From NCBI GenBank assembly GCA_036435485.1, contig CM071598.1, positions 196,643,148 to 196,707,147 on the forward strand: a stretch of 64,000 bases of DNA, in the 5' to 3' direction. The notes under the pieces are model-generated. The model was not told the origin of the DNA. It worked only from the letters and a program-made list of their open reading frames with translations, and did no database searches. Position 1 is the stretch's first letter, and every line of letters begins with the position of its first letter. This document shows, piece after piece, positions 35,501 through 48,400 of the stretch. A program made the translations under genes and the position numbers. The DNA is from Saposhnikovia divaricata (lineage: Eukaryota > Streptophyta > Magnoliopsida > Apiales > Apiaceae).

Positions 35501-37691
35501 GTTTAATGGAAAAAACATTAATTATGCGTATGTTTTGTTCAATTGTCTCATAAGAATATATATGAGGTTTAGGAACCGCCTCTTCTTGAATTTAACTTTT
35601 TTCTTATTTGCCACCCTTCAAATTTTCGTTATCTCTTTAAATTATCTTGATTTCTCGTACACCAAACTCTTGATTTGTTTCTGATAATTTTTTACCAGAC
35701 TCGTTGATTTTTTCACCACCAAATTCTATATGTTTCTTCTTATCACAAAAAATCAATGTTATTTTCTTTCACCGAATTATTGGTGTCTTATAGTTTGATA
35801 TCAAACTCTTGGTATATTTGATTAATTTCTTCATCTCCGAACCATTCATTGAACTCTTAATGATTGAATTTTTTTTCAAAGGCCTTAGTGATTGATTTTA
35901 CGTGCACAAAATTCTATGTTGTTTCTCTATGTAATTTTGATTTCGTTTTATTGGTCTTTCTTTGTTTATTTTACGAAATATCATCTCCTGACTAGATTTG
36001 ATATCATGAAAAACTTCTCTATATTCATATTTCTCATACAAAATAAACTTGGTTGGCAAGAATAAAATCACATCAAACATATTAACAATGAAAACATATA
36101 AAATTATATCAACTCTCTTAACAACTGGAATTATGAAAACATGCAATATTCATATATAATATTCTAATTTAAGCAATATCTCTAATATATATCACAAGTA
36201 TATTTTATTGTCTACCTAAGCACCTAAATTACAAACTATTATTGTATGAGCATATTTTATGTTCTTTTTTACCATCAAACTGCGTAACATGGATCACTCT
36301 CGTACTAATTATGTTGTAATCTTGTTGTATTAAATATGATTAGCTTTCAAACGCACGATAATACCATAGATGCAATTTTTCTGAGAGAAATTTTATGTAT
36401 TATTAATTATATGGTGAATAAATTAGTTTCCCATAATTCTTTTTTTCTATATCTCTACCATTATAAGTTGAAATTTGAAGAAATTGCTGCAGAATGTTTG
36501 GACCTCTGGTCTTGCTTCAATCAGTTACTATTATTAATTTCAGATAACATTTAAATTCTTATTCTTTCTTTGGTGCAATTGAAGTGGTTAACTGCATATC
36601 GGTCGAATCACCAGTTGACAAAGCTGGAGAAAATTCTGCTTCTAGATTTCAATGTATGCTTAAGGAATATTCAGGAGTTTACTAATCTGATCAGCCATGC
36701 TGAGGGTGTGAAGAAATTGCATATATCGGTGAGTTTGCATTAGCCTGATTTTTCCTTTGGTTAATATAAACATGCAGGCCTATTTTAAAGATTGGAATTT
36801 AGCTTCCAATAGCACCATAGCATAATCAGTTACTTAATAAAAATGCAACAATAACAATTATTAAGAAACATAAGAGAATACAGGCTATGTTGTATTAGAA
36901 TATAGGCAAGAAACACAAATTTAGAAGTAGATGACTCTACATAGAGTATATTAGTAGATTACGCACACAATTTGATGCTAGTTTAATACATACAATTAAG
37001 CCAACAGAGTATGTAGCATAAGAATAATAATATTTTATGACAAGGATGTAGTAGAATGAGAACTGAAATGAGTAAGAAATTTAGGATGCAGGCACTAAAT
37101 TGATGAACCACATGTATATGCATGTTACGTAATGTTTGCATGTTAGTAATTGTTAATCCTCCTCCTTATCTTCAATCCAGGTGCCAGATATTTGTGAATA
37201 ACGTCCAACCAAATCATTTTTAGAAGCCAGTATTTCTTGTGCACATGCATGCCTTGATTTAATTAAATATGCATAATGCCAACTAATGTTTTCACATTCT
37301 TTTGTTTGTGTTATATGGCTTCCAGATAAATGAAAACACTGCTGAAAATCATGAAACTTATAATACTGATCGCGACCTTGAGAGGGTACTGGAACATTTC
37401 TTGGAGGATTGTTACAGATTTCCCCCAACAGTTGCTCTAAGAAACAGTGCTGTCCGTATTATCAACATCCAAAGTTTCACAGGTGCGTTTTATGAATTGA
37501 GTCACATTAGGTTCATGCTGGAAAACTTTCCGCGCCTGGAGCTCTTGGAAGTGACCCCGATTAAGGAAATGGATGAAGACCAAACCCGCGCCTGTGCAGA
37601 GCTTATTTCAAGTTTTCCTGTGCTTTCTGCAGATGTGGACATAGCATTGGGATCTGTGAAATTTAAAATTTGTAAAAATGTAGAAGCTTGA
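23550..37691 (+). CDS. F-box/LRR/FBD protein, three exons with a 12-kb first coding intron
   Basis: Exons 23550-24494, 36585-36728 and 37326-37691 join in phase 0 at every junction (donors gag|gtacca and tcg|gtgagt, acceptors gaag and ccag) to give 484 codons, normal for the family. Exon 1 has the F-box (DFLSSLPDGMFTVIFSFLTT, residues about 34-80), then leucine-rich repeats. Exon 2 continues the LRRs (LTKLEKILLLDFNV). Exon 3 holds the FBD domain (LERVLEHFLE, FMLENFPRLELLEV) and ends at TGA 37689. F-box/FBD proteins act as substrate receptors of SCF ubiquitin ligases; the target is unknown. I chose ATG 23550 because the earlier in-frame codon at 23529 is GTG and a splice acceptor lies between. 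A LINE and other repeats fill intron 1. Expression through a 12-kb intron is inferred. Confidence 0.75.
24495..25687. other. F-box intron 1, part before the LINE
   Basis: AT-rich sequence with no gene or clear repeat ends. Confidence 0.6.
25864..26901 (+). pseudogene. LINE ORF1, DUF4283 and zinc-knuckle RNA-binding protein
   Basis: The 345-codon frame is open. DUF4283 spans residues about 25-160 (VWRPAMGINIKEIEQGIFLF, WVLKGGPWSF). A CCHC knuckle, CFTCGMLTHTDRYC, is at residues 203-216. A basic tail follows. The frame has no ATG at its start: codon 25864 is TTG where an ATG would fit, and the next in-frame ATG is at codon 50, so translation of the full protein looks lost. The role in the family is nucleic-acid chaperone binding of LINE RNA. 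Confidence 0.8.
27061..30916 (+). pseudogene. LINE ORF2, endonuclease, reverse transcriptase and RNase H, several frame breaks
   Basis: It starts ATG 27061 with ISWNCRGLGNPRA, the endonuclease N-terminus. The endonuclease continues with VVVGDFND (27460) and SDHDPIKLDL (27720). RT motifs follow: DKSAGPDGLNPAFYQ (28385), LRPIALCNVLYKVISNVLANR (28567), GLRQGDPLSPYLF (28953) and PFADD (29094-29108). A zf-RVT-type region lies near 30170-30380 and RNase H (INVDAHV near 30674, ESDSKTQ near 30874) at the end. Breaks: frame shifts near 27110, 27320, 29070 and 29340, TAG at 28157, stops near 29765 and 30131, and a shift after 30916. It is inactive. No LINE protein could be made from this copy. Confidence 0.9.
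31466..31860. repeat. Dispersed AT-rich repeat, copy 1
   Basis: Matches 60985-61400 in the same orientation over about 400 bp with many substitutions. Shared blocks include ccttttttaatattta, ttgaattcttaa(a/t)atttgatttg, gtgaaattaa and actaacaaccaa. Confidence 0.7.
32400..34713 (-). repeat. Probable LTR of a minus-strand LTR retrotransposon, with an internal 310-bp tandem duplication
   Basis: On the minus strand the block begins TGTGACATCCTGCA at 34713, an LTR-type start, followed by AT-rich and purine-rich (plus-strand CT-rich) promoter-like sequence. The far end is not identified. Inside, 32862-33165 and about 33172-33480 are imperfect direct copies sharing aacataattgataata, cacacttacaaaatatt and cctacattttcggctatcc, and part of the unit recurs near 33576-33635. 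No coding sequence is adjacent, so it may be a solo LTR. Confidence 0.4.
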
Positions 37692-39478
37692 TAGGTAAGT
37701 CTGCTTCTATGTATTCCATGAAAGATAAAATGGTATGAGTTTCTTTTGTAATTCTTCTAGTGGGACAAAGTAAACTTTTTAAGTGACCGGAAACATGGAC
37801 GAAGAACCTTTCTGTATTCTGCAATTCTGCTGTTTCTTGATGAATTAGATAGTAATACATTTTTCAGTGACCTGTAATAATACATTAGTCTGATGGCTGG
37901 AAGATTTATAGGATGGAAAATTTTCTCTTTATTGATCCTATCCGTGCTGCTCCTTTCCACACGCAAGTCCTCCAACTAATAGTACAGGTGTGCATGATTT
38001 ATGTTAATTCTTTACACTCTGCAGTGTAAACTGTGTTGACAACTGAACCAGCCATGTCGCATTTTACAGTTCTCAATCATCGTATAAATAACTTGTTTAG
38101 ATCAACTCAATAAATATCCATGTTGGTAATGTTCATCCTTCGTTGTGATGATCCATTTCTCGAGTAGATTTTCACTCATTTCAAGATTTTCCTACCCAAA
38201 AAAATATGTTAACAATTGAATTCAATTGTTTTTACATCCTACCATAACATATTTGCGATAAGATGAGAATATTCTGGCCCAAGCAAAACCAAGATCAATG
38301 TGTCCTTTGCTTTCTTTACTTAATTAGCTTCCAAGGTTCAATGTTGTTTATGGTAGTGAAAAAACAGAAATGGGCAAATTGAAAAAAGGGTCCCTGAATA
38401 ACTTAAAATATCTCAAATATCTCATTTAAAACACTTTTAAATATATAAATATCAAACGGATGTCTTTAAACTGTACTTGGGAAGTAAAAATAATTTTTCA
38501 TTGAATTCTACACATTTTTCTTGAATACTACCATAACAAAACAAAAGGTTAATAATTCTAGTATTTCCGATTATATTTTTAGATTTTAAGAAATTTTTAT
38601 ACAATTTATTTTTAATTTTATAGCTATTTTCTTTGATTTAATCAAAATTAAATACTAAATAAATTTCTTAAAATCTAAATATATTATCAAAAATACTAGA
38701 ATTCATAACCTTTTATTTGGTTACAGTAGCATTTAAGAAAAATGTGTATAAAAGATTACTTTTACTTCCAGAGTACATATATAAAGGTATTTGTTTGATA
38801 TTTATGTCTTTAAAAGTGTTTAAATGAGATCCCGAATTTATTAATGATTCATTTGAGATATGTCAAATTATTCAACGACCAATTTAATATTTACCCCATT
38901 GAAAAAGTTATAAAGCTGCTTAATATATTTTCAGTTTGGTCATACAAAGCAGAACAAAGCCTAAATATTTAAATTTTTTATTTTTTGAAATCCTAAATTT
39001 TTAAATTTTAAAAGTTGATAGGTACGTGAAATTGGTCATTCGTTATTTTTTTCTAATTAAAAACTAAATTCAAAGACTTTGATTAGTCGACCCATAAACC
39101 TAAATTTTAAAATGAGCTCTTAAAATTTCACCGCCTTCCTAAAACTCTAAAAATAACTTTTTAAATTAAAATTTACCTCCAAAATAGCATTTTTAATTAC
39201 TTAATATATCTTTAAATAATACATATAAACATTCAACTGGACCACGGACCTTTTTTAAAAGAGCTTTTCTAATTGAAATAATCTCTAAATAGCTATCCTA
39301 TATAAAACTCTTTTATAAACAAAACACATAAACATTCAGATAATTTATAATCTATATCCAACTGTATTCACACATAAATTGTACTAGCATACAAGCTAGT
39401 GCCACGGGCTCAAGTAATGGTTGTATGCAGATACACTACTTCCTATGCATGTGCAGTACTCAGCCACGGTAATCAACA
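37692..39478. other. Intergenic region between the F-box gene and DCL3, convergent 3' ends
   Basis: The two genes point towards each other, so this region must hold both 3' UTRs and polyadenylation sites. Apart from the fold-back element at 38388-38880 I see only AT-rich sequence. Confidence 0.6.
38388..38880. mobile_element. Fold-back MITE-like element
   Basis: The left half, starting gggtccctgaataactt with aaatatctca, is mirrored by the right half, which reads tgagatatgtcaaattattcaacgacc. The mirror extends inwards over most of its length: tttttagattttaagaaattt near 38576 against aaatttcttaaaatctaaa near 38660, and ggttaataattctagtattt near 38548 against aaatactagaattcataacc near 38691. 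It would form one long hairpin. No target duplication is clear. Confidence 0.65.
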
Positions 39479-42400
39479 TCATGATTTGTTGATGGTGAGA
39501 ATTCCCCGTAGCTCAAGTTCATACAGCATCAGAAGACAAGCAGAGTCCAAAGAACTTTTCTTGTCTGCTCGTGGATGTCCATCGAGTACAACAACAAAGC
39601 TGTCTGGAACGGTCAAGGTGATTTGTGACACGAAACTATTGAACCCTTCCCTCTTTTCAGGGCCATCTGTAAATACAATGGGAGATCTGCAATGGAAGTA
39701 GCTACATTGTTTAGATAGCTGAACATATACTTTCAAAGCACCACGGTACAATGGAACTGTCAAGTAGGACATAATTTGTAGTTACACCACTATCACTAAC
39801 CTTGACTTCGTCTCAGTCGTCTCAAATTCAGGCAACGGCCACTGTTTTTTCTTGCAAAACTCATAAAGGGTGATTCGCGGTGCACCTTTTTTCGTATTAA
39901 TTAATTTGAGTGCTGCACGAAAGGATTTGACAAGAACAAACATATTTGTGGTCAATTGGTCTGTACAAAGAAGTGGAGTGTTCTAAATTCGAGTGTCTAG
40001 CTCAGGAGACACTTTTGAGGTTTTTCGTTTTGTTTAGTTTACATGTGAATATTACCAACACATATATTAGAAGAGAAGCACAAACTACCCTGATCAGTAT
40101 TCCTACATCCTTGATGTGAGCTGCAACAAACTCCATCCTTTCCTCAATATAAAAAACGAATAGCCAACTTAAGTTTTTGGGTCATGTGCCAAGTGAGTTA
40201 TCTTATTTTAATATGTTTCTTCCATAGCCAAGTTAATGCAATTGATTTGACTGGCTTACTGAGTTGCGTAATGGGATATTAATTATGGACGACGTAATCA
40301 TATTAACCAGAGTTTGACCATCAATTACTTGTATAAATGAGATACATATATAGTTTGAGTCCCAGTTTTTAATTCAAGAAATGTTAAGCAAGCCTTCACA
40401 TCTGCCTAGGATTTGCACGGGCAACTACATACCTATGTACACAAAGACTACCTGATATTGCCGATGCTTATCAAGGGCTCAAACTACACGAGTCAAGGTA
40501 CTATTGTTTTTTTATGAATATTCAGTAAAGCCAATTAGGCAATTCATCATTCATGTAAAAAGTAAGGGAGACTAGTCATGATATATTTCACAGTTTAACA
40601 AACTCTTATAGACTACATTCTGGGAGTTTAATCCAATTCTAGTAACAACTATTGTGTACACTGTATAGCTCCTCAATGTGCAAGTACTGTTATTATTGTT
40701 GCTTTAGTTACTAATTGAAATTGACCGGGTCATGCATGATATCTGAAATAGCCACTTCGTATTTTTTAATGGAGTAAATAAATGTAATTGACCCATACCG
40801 ATTGTGTGATGCTCAGAACCACCATTTGCGTCAGGAGTGATGGTTGAGCTTCGAAAATCACACGTCTTTTGTTTTTTTGGTGATGGAAAATTGGACAAAG
40901 CTTCAGGGCATGCTTGGCTGCACCTCTTTATTACTGAATCCATAGAAGATGAAGCAACAGCAGGAATCTCATTTTGTTTTCGCAGTGAATATCCTCTACC
41001 CTGTGTGTTAGAAATACCCAAATATATGAGTGATGAAACGTCATAAAGCTCAATTCACAACATTTTCATATGTAGTAAATGTTATGGTCGGAAATTACGA
41101 TAATTGAATATCATGTTGTACATTCAAACAATCCACACAAGTACATAGATCAACCATAAGTTTAGGACATTAATATTGAAGTCATAGGGAAGTAAAGACC
41201 AAGCACTACACAGGAAGTCCATCGAGTTTCCTTCTACAATATTTAGTGATAAGTTACAGGAGTGCAAAATTTATTTCAGGAATACAGTGGAAAAAGGAAA
41301 ATTGAAAAAGATTCGATATGCATCCTGAATAAATACATAAAGGTAAGTAGGGTAAGACATACCTCTAGTTTTTGTAGCAACTGAGAAGCTGCGTTTCCCT
41401 TTGCAGATTTCCTGTTTTGCCCATACCCCTCTCCAACCAACAGTGTATCTTTAAGCTGTACACTAAGCTCAGCAAAAACTGTTTCTCCTTTGCTAAGACA
41501 ATTTTCCTTGATGAAAAATCCAAGAGAACCGCACAATTCAATCAATTCACGTAGCGGGGGTAGTTCAAATTTTTCAGGTGTGACAATCGGCGATAATATC
41601 GGCTTAAAGACTCTCCACACCTCATCCACATTAAGCCTGCTATCAATTAATATGGCCCCTGCAATACTCTCCACCAAGTCGCCGAGTGCCTGTAACAGAC
41701 ATACAGTTTGTAAACTCAGACAAGGAAGATAGAAGAAAAACTAATGGAGCAGACGGCAAGCATAAAAGTGCATCATCCATTATTCTTAGATGAGTAGGAG
41801 TATACATCTGTACTTTATCATCTTTATTTCCCTAGTTTAAGAACTTGTGATCTTACTTGGCCAGCACTATTTCATTTTCATTGGTTAAATTCTTTGAATT
41901 AAACGTTATATTTGGCTCTCTTCCATTTTATCCCCAATGCGTTGACAACCTTCTTAATACATTCTGTTTTTTACATTATTCTTACTAGCGGATAACCCGT
42001 GCGAAGCATGGACCGAGATTATTATATTAATTGTATTAAATTTTTAGTATAATTATTCAGAAAAAAAATAGCAATACTAATCGGTCCTAACATTAAAATT
42101 TAATTGTGGACATATATAATCTCTATTTTAAGTGCAAATGATTTATTATTTTACATATTACACATAGAATTATATAATTTAATTATCATGGATAAATAAG
42201 TAAATATTATTTAATCATGTAGTTGAGAATGGATATAATTAACATTTAATATGTATGTCTAATTTAAATATACAGTTGTAGAGAATTAATCCTTATAATA
42301 AATAAATTTTGTTTAATTATGCAGTTCCAGGGAATCGAACCGAGATTGGGTGAAACCAAAGAAGTGAAATCAAATTTGGTACTAAGGTACCATAAAAGGG

Positions 42401-45400
42401 GGTTTCGCTTATTAATAAAGAGTAAGTATAGATTTAATTTTCGATGTATTAGAATTCAAGATCTCCATTACTTGGGACAATCTCCATTGTTTTGTAATCA
42501 ACACTTACCCCCTTGTTTATTTGTAATTCAGCAATTTTTAATGCTAGTTACACAAGAAGTCAAATTTAGGCTTGTGAAATAACTAACTTCTTACCTTGGG
42601 ACATTTTGCGGCTGGGGGAGTATTGATGTTGCTGCATAAACCAGACACAAAACTTGCATACTCAGTTATTTGATTTGAGAGAAGCCCAGAGCAGCGTTTG
42701 AGATGAAGATGAAGTTTTCTTCTGACAGCAGCTTGTGCAAAATTTTCATTACTGACAGAAGCTGATCTCAAGTCTGTTAACTCCCCGGGATCAATATCCG
42801 AGTGTCTTAGGTACAGGTACACTGTAATAAGTATATCCAACACAGAGTCCCCCAAAAATTCAAGTCTCTGTAAATTTGAAAGAAACATGTCAAACTGTAC
42901 ATCACTTTACCATCAGTTTAAACTATATATATGTATATTAAAAAGCAATAACATTGATAGTGACATTATGTACCTCATAACTATAGCCACGATCTACCAC
43001 TTGCTCGTCAGAAGCGTGTGTAATAGCCTCTATTAACAAACCTTTGACCAAGAATTTATACTCCAATTTCTCCTCCAGGATGTCGATCTCTAACTCTTTT
43101 GGGTTGTAAGAATGGAGGGATGCTTTTTTAATAGCTTCATCAAGCATTAAGGGCTGAACTTCAACATCCATACCAAGCCATTTCATGAATTGTACTGAAG
43201 CAACCAATCCACCTCCAATATAGTAGGCCCCTATAAGGGCCTCAACACAATCTGATATAGTCTTGGAGCCCATCCACCTATGACCCCTATCACAACACCT
43301 GCCAGTTTTACATTTTGTATCTTCGGTTACAAATTTAATATCTAGAGGCACTTCTGGTGTATCCACCCCATGTTCACATGGAAAAAGTTGTATAGATCGC
43401 TGTCCAGGAGCAGTCCATCTCAGGGGATCAAAAGGACTATCTCGGATATACCCCTGCCAAAGTGCCAATAAATAAAATAAGATAATTTTTAAAACAGTTA
43501 CTTGCGTTAAAGATACATCAATAATTTATAAATTCAGTTTCAATTATACATCATTAACATGCTAAGTTTGTAGTTTTATAATTGGATAGTCGAAAAAACT
43601 GAATGCTCAAGTATAAAAGCCTTAAATTTCCACTTAAGGCAAGAACTCTGAAATCAGAAGTCTCTCACTATGCCCTTAACAGTTACCACTAGACATCAAA
43701 AGAAACTAAAGGACTGACAGGATTTACATCTGTGTTTAGTGTAAACACAATACCTGTATCTTTTTAGCAGTTCCAAACTTATGCAAAGTGGAGTTACGAA
43801 CAGCATCTGTGCGACAGTTGGATAATTGTCCTTCATGTTTGTCGGGATATTTAAAAAAAAGATGGCAACTTAAAACATATTTCAAAACTGAATCTCCAAG
43901 TAGCTCTAATCGTTCCATGGAGAAACTTGTGTTACATTTCATAGTTGTCAAAGCTTCCAAAATCTGAAAATTTATAATAAATATATAAATAAATAAAGTT
44001 CGACTAAGTGGATTAAAACGATATAAAAAAAAAAATTTAACCCAATGAAGGAACAGACCAGTGAACTTTGTATCTGAAAGTTTCTGCAGTCACTTTTAAT
44101 CTCGTCTCGTAGCTGGCTAGCCAACATTAAGGACTCTAAATGGTGTACTACTGAGGGTAGCAAGTACATCGACTTTAAAACACTTAATCTTACATCAACA
44201 GCAACTAGAAGTTCTGGTGGAATGCGAACAAGGTCGTATGGCTTCCTGTCAACCTTTTTACTGCTAGTTCCTTTTTTCTTTTTACTTACAAAGCCTAACA
44301 TTTGGATTAAACAATAATGTCAATTGTGCATCCAGCTGTCAACTTTAATGAGCAGTGATGCAATATTTCATACAACTTATTACTTTGTGCTGAGATCTTA
44401 GAATTCATTAGATAACATAAAGATTACAGACCTTCTTTGAAATTAACGAGAAGATTGTGGGCTTTATGGCTTTGTTTCATTAGCAACAGAGGCTGTCCAG
44501 GATGTACAAGAGATATTCCGTACCTTAACAAGGGGAACAAGTTAGATAATAAGTTCAGTGAGGTCAAGACTGTACACAAAGTAAATATCAAATTCAGTTA
44601 TGTATAGGATTCACCAACTTTTTCTGAAAGTAATCAACGAAGGACGAATAGGCTTCATCAGAATCTGCTTCGAAACTACATTCAGCAGAAGTGTCCAAAA
44701 GGACTTCAAGAACAGTATAAAATCTTCCCGTATGGACGGACATAACAACCATTTCTTTGGTGTTGCTAATAGGAACTGATCTATTTGCAAAGTATATATT
44801 GCCCACACAGTTAAGATCACTCTCAATTACACCATTATTCTTTGAACTCTCAATAACATTGCCTGATTGTTCAGCACTCAACCAGGCATTTTTTTTGAGA
44901 AACTCAACCTCGGACACGCAAGAATCGATACCCGCCCAATCAATTTTCCACGGTTCCTGACTAGGATTGTTTGCAAACTCCAACGGTAAAAGTAAGTACA
45001 TATTGGATGGGTTCCATAGTGAGACATCTGCCTGAAGCAAAAACTCTCTTCCTTTCTTCGAATCAGAGCGGAAAAACAACTTTCCGAATAGTCCATTAAA
45101 GAAAAATTCTTGGAAGCACATTGATTTTCTCATCTGGGACGATATAATGAAGAATGTATGTAATTATTTTTAGTTGAGATGGTTAGTTCTAAAACATACC
45201 GATTAGGACAAATTTATGTGTGTACCTGTTCTCCGTTCAGATGTACTTGTCCACAAGAAGAAACTGAACACTTAACAAACTTTTCGACCAAGTATAAATC
45301 CACTTCCAAGTTTGCCACATCATCTTCAAGCTTTGACTCGATTAGAAAAATAAAACTTGAATACCGATAACTAGGAATGTTACAAACAAAATCCAATTTG

Positions 45401-48400
45401 TAGGCAAAAAAATCTGTGTTGTCAATCCCTTTGCCCCAGGTTCCGGAAAGAGCTCGAATGCAGGTTGTTCCATGTAGTTCTTTCCTCTTTGTTGTTCCTA
45501 CAGACCGGAAAAAGTAACACCAAAATGATAATCATAAACAAAGATGATCGACCTAGTCTAACTAAAGATATTATCAATCATATGAATCCTCACCTACATG
45601 CAACTAATATGATATTACTAGCTAGATTATCTCCACAAAAAAGTTATTAAAGGAAACAAAGTAACAAATCTTTACACGATAACATGTCATAGGCGTTCGG
45701 CTTAAAATATCAAGTGTCGGTAATCTTATCGTCCGTGCATATGACAAGATCCCAGATAGATCGAGGTAAAGCAAAAAGTAATCAGACTGTCTAAAATAGC
45801 AAAACATTGTCAAGTCAATGCCATAAAAGATTAAGTTGCAGATCAGAAAAAACAATATCCTGAAACCCAATTAGATGAATGATGGAACATTTCCTTTTAG
45901 ATTAATCACAATTTACGAAAAAAACCAAGTACATCATATAAGCATCATTATAACATCTTTCGAGATATATCCTTCATGTAGTAAAAGTTTACAGGTATAC
46001 GCACCTGCACTTGAAACTTTGTTTTTCTTAGTGGAGTCCTCTTCCCTTACTGATGCTCCAGTAACTTCCACAGCATTTGCATTCATGTCCTTGTTACAAG
46101 GTTTAAAAAATGAGGCATCCTCTGCTCTGACTGATGCTCCAGCAACATCCACAGCATATGCATTAATGTCTTTCTTACAAGCTTTTAGTACTGAGGCATC
46201 CTCTTCTCTGGATGATTCTTCAGAAACATCCACAGAATATGAATTCAAGTCTTTATTACAAGGTTTTAGAATTGAGACATCCTCTTCTCTAACCAATTCT
46301 TCAGTAACATCCACAGCATGTGCATTCATGTCTTTGTTACAAGGTTCTAAGATTGAGACATCCTCTTCCTCAACTGATGCTCTAGTGGCATCCACAAAAA
46401 TTGCATCCTTATCTTTGTTATTACAAGGTTTAAAGATGGAGGCATCCTCTTCTTTATTTGGAACAGTATTCCACATGCAATATTTGCTTCGTATGATATT
46501 AAACACCTGAGCTCTTTGCTTTAAATTACCCCTGCAAAGATATATATTTTGAGGAAAAGCAAAGCAGTTTTTAGTTTAGGTCAAACTCCTGAGTGCCTAT
46601 TTAATTCACCAATTTTACTTTTAAACTACAGTATAGTTTTTCTCTCTGATGGGATAATGATGTAACTGTTAGCAGTATTACACTTCATTGTTTGGTTTTG
46701 TTAAGTAACCAACTTATCTAAAACCTTAAGGTGTTAAAGAAAGGTCCTAAATGGATCACATATTGTTCAACAGGTTTATTTTACAATGTGCACCAATGTG
46801 TATTCGATACAAAATCACGAGTATTAATATTAGTGATCCCAAATTTATAAATCCTGCTTTGGGTAGAAATACATACCTCTCCAGCAGCATCACATACTGC
46901 AAATTATTTTGACGCGCTTGCCTTTGAGATTGAACATAGCTACAGAACGTAGTTGGCAGGTCAAAGTATATCACAGTGGAACAGTGAGGCACGTGAATTC
47001 CCTCGACGTCAATAGTAAATAAAAGGTTCACCTGACATAAAATAAGAAAGCTACAAGTGAACTTTGTGCTAATTCAGTTTTCGGAATGCCAAAAAACAAA
47101 GTAGACAGCAAATTTAGTTTCAGAACAAAATGAAATTATGAAATGTTAATAAAATAATGTGGCGGACATACCTTTCCGGTGCAAAATGACTCTAGTGTTT
47201 CTTTCTGCAATTTGGGTGTCAGACCATTAACTGAGCTATTGGTCCCAGTCAGATACGAAGATGATACATGAGATAAATGGGTCATTTTTTTTAAGACTCT
47301 TTCAACAACTTTAGCTTTTATAATTTGATCAACAAAAACTAGACAAAGTACTGGTTGAGCTTCCCTGCAATGACAGAAAACAAGGAAAAGTTTAAGAATG
47401 ACAGAACTTGTGAATACTGAATCATATGAGAAAACTTTAACAATGTTTGTTTACCCAAATGACTTGAAAATTTGAAGGAGTTCATAAAGCTTTGGAGATA
47501 TAATGCCAGTAGACACCGTCTTCGAATAATCGCATCCCTCATCAAACAAACTTTTGTGGCCTGGGAATTTGCAATGTTTACATATAATTATCAATTGAGA
47601 TTATAAATAGCTGAACATTATTGAATATTGATGACCAGTCTGAGACTATCACAACTTAAAAATAAAACTGCAAAACCATTAAACCACTTTGAAATTAGGT
47701 TCTTGAGTAAATCTGTGAGGCTACAGTGCCAAAAGAGAACAATGCACGTTTTCCAACAAATGAATTTAAAAAATCCAAAAAAACCTGCTCTTTATTAAAA
47801 GAAATAAAAAACAAGCTAGTATCAACAGAAAGTAAAGACGCATGGAAGTTTGGAGTCCATAAAGGTCAAGGACAGGTTGAACCAAGAACATCCCAACCCA
47901 AAACACCGGTTTGGTATAAAGTAACACTATACCAAACACATCCAACCCATCACATTGTTAAAGTAAAACTTATATTCCTTGTACAAAAAAGAACTAATTA
48001 TCTCTCTTTCAAATCTTTACACCAACAATAAAATATTAATTTTTATACTTCTATCAGTAATATAAGTTTTTTATATAACTAAACTAATAAAACACATATT
48101 TACAAACCATATTGAAAGTGGACTCTCTTATTAAAATATTAAAATAAATAACACATTAATTATAGCAGCATAGTAAACAGAATAACTTAAAGTTGATATA
48201 AATATATTGTTCATAGTTTACATTTGTTTATATATTTTTCTAAAAAAATAACAGCGATTACATTGATTCACACTAGTTACACTGATGAATACTAATTACA
48301 TTATTAATCAAAAACTTACGTTAATAGATCTGTTCAGATATAATATACATAATTTAATTATATTTAATGAGTACAAGGGTATAATTAGGATTTTGAAAAT

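Larger units (their letters stand above)
31152..36584. other. F-box intron 1, part after the LINE: repeats, no gene
   Basis: AT-rich. It holds a dispersed repeat (31466-31860) and a long LTR-like block ending at 34713. From 34714 to 36330 I see no coding capacity or clear element ends. 36336-36554 is open but matches nothing I know and runs into the splice acceptor of exon 2. Confidence 0.6.

Noticed and set aside
42331..42341. A tRNA gene or intact SINE
   Set aside because: Only a B-box match is present; there is no convincing A-box and no cloverleaf.
44594..44618. Use of the GTGAAT donor at the end of DCL3 exon 15
   Set aside because: It breaks the reading frame into exon 16. The donor GTTGGT four bases earlier restores the conserved KKYGI junction.
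45934..46506. Separate 190-codon repeat protein gene on the minus strand
   Set aside because: It is the read-through frame of DCL3 exon 13. Exon 13 has good splice sites on both sides and keeps phase with exons 12 and 14.
47726..48031. ORF of 101 codons in DCL3 intron 9
   Set aside because: No recognisable domain, plus strand, within an AT-rich intron, and no splice or promoter context.
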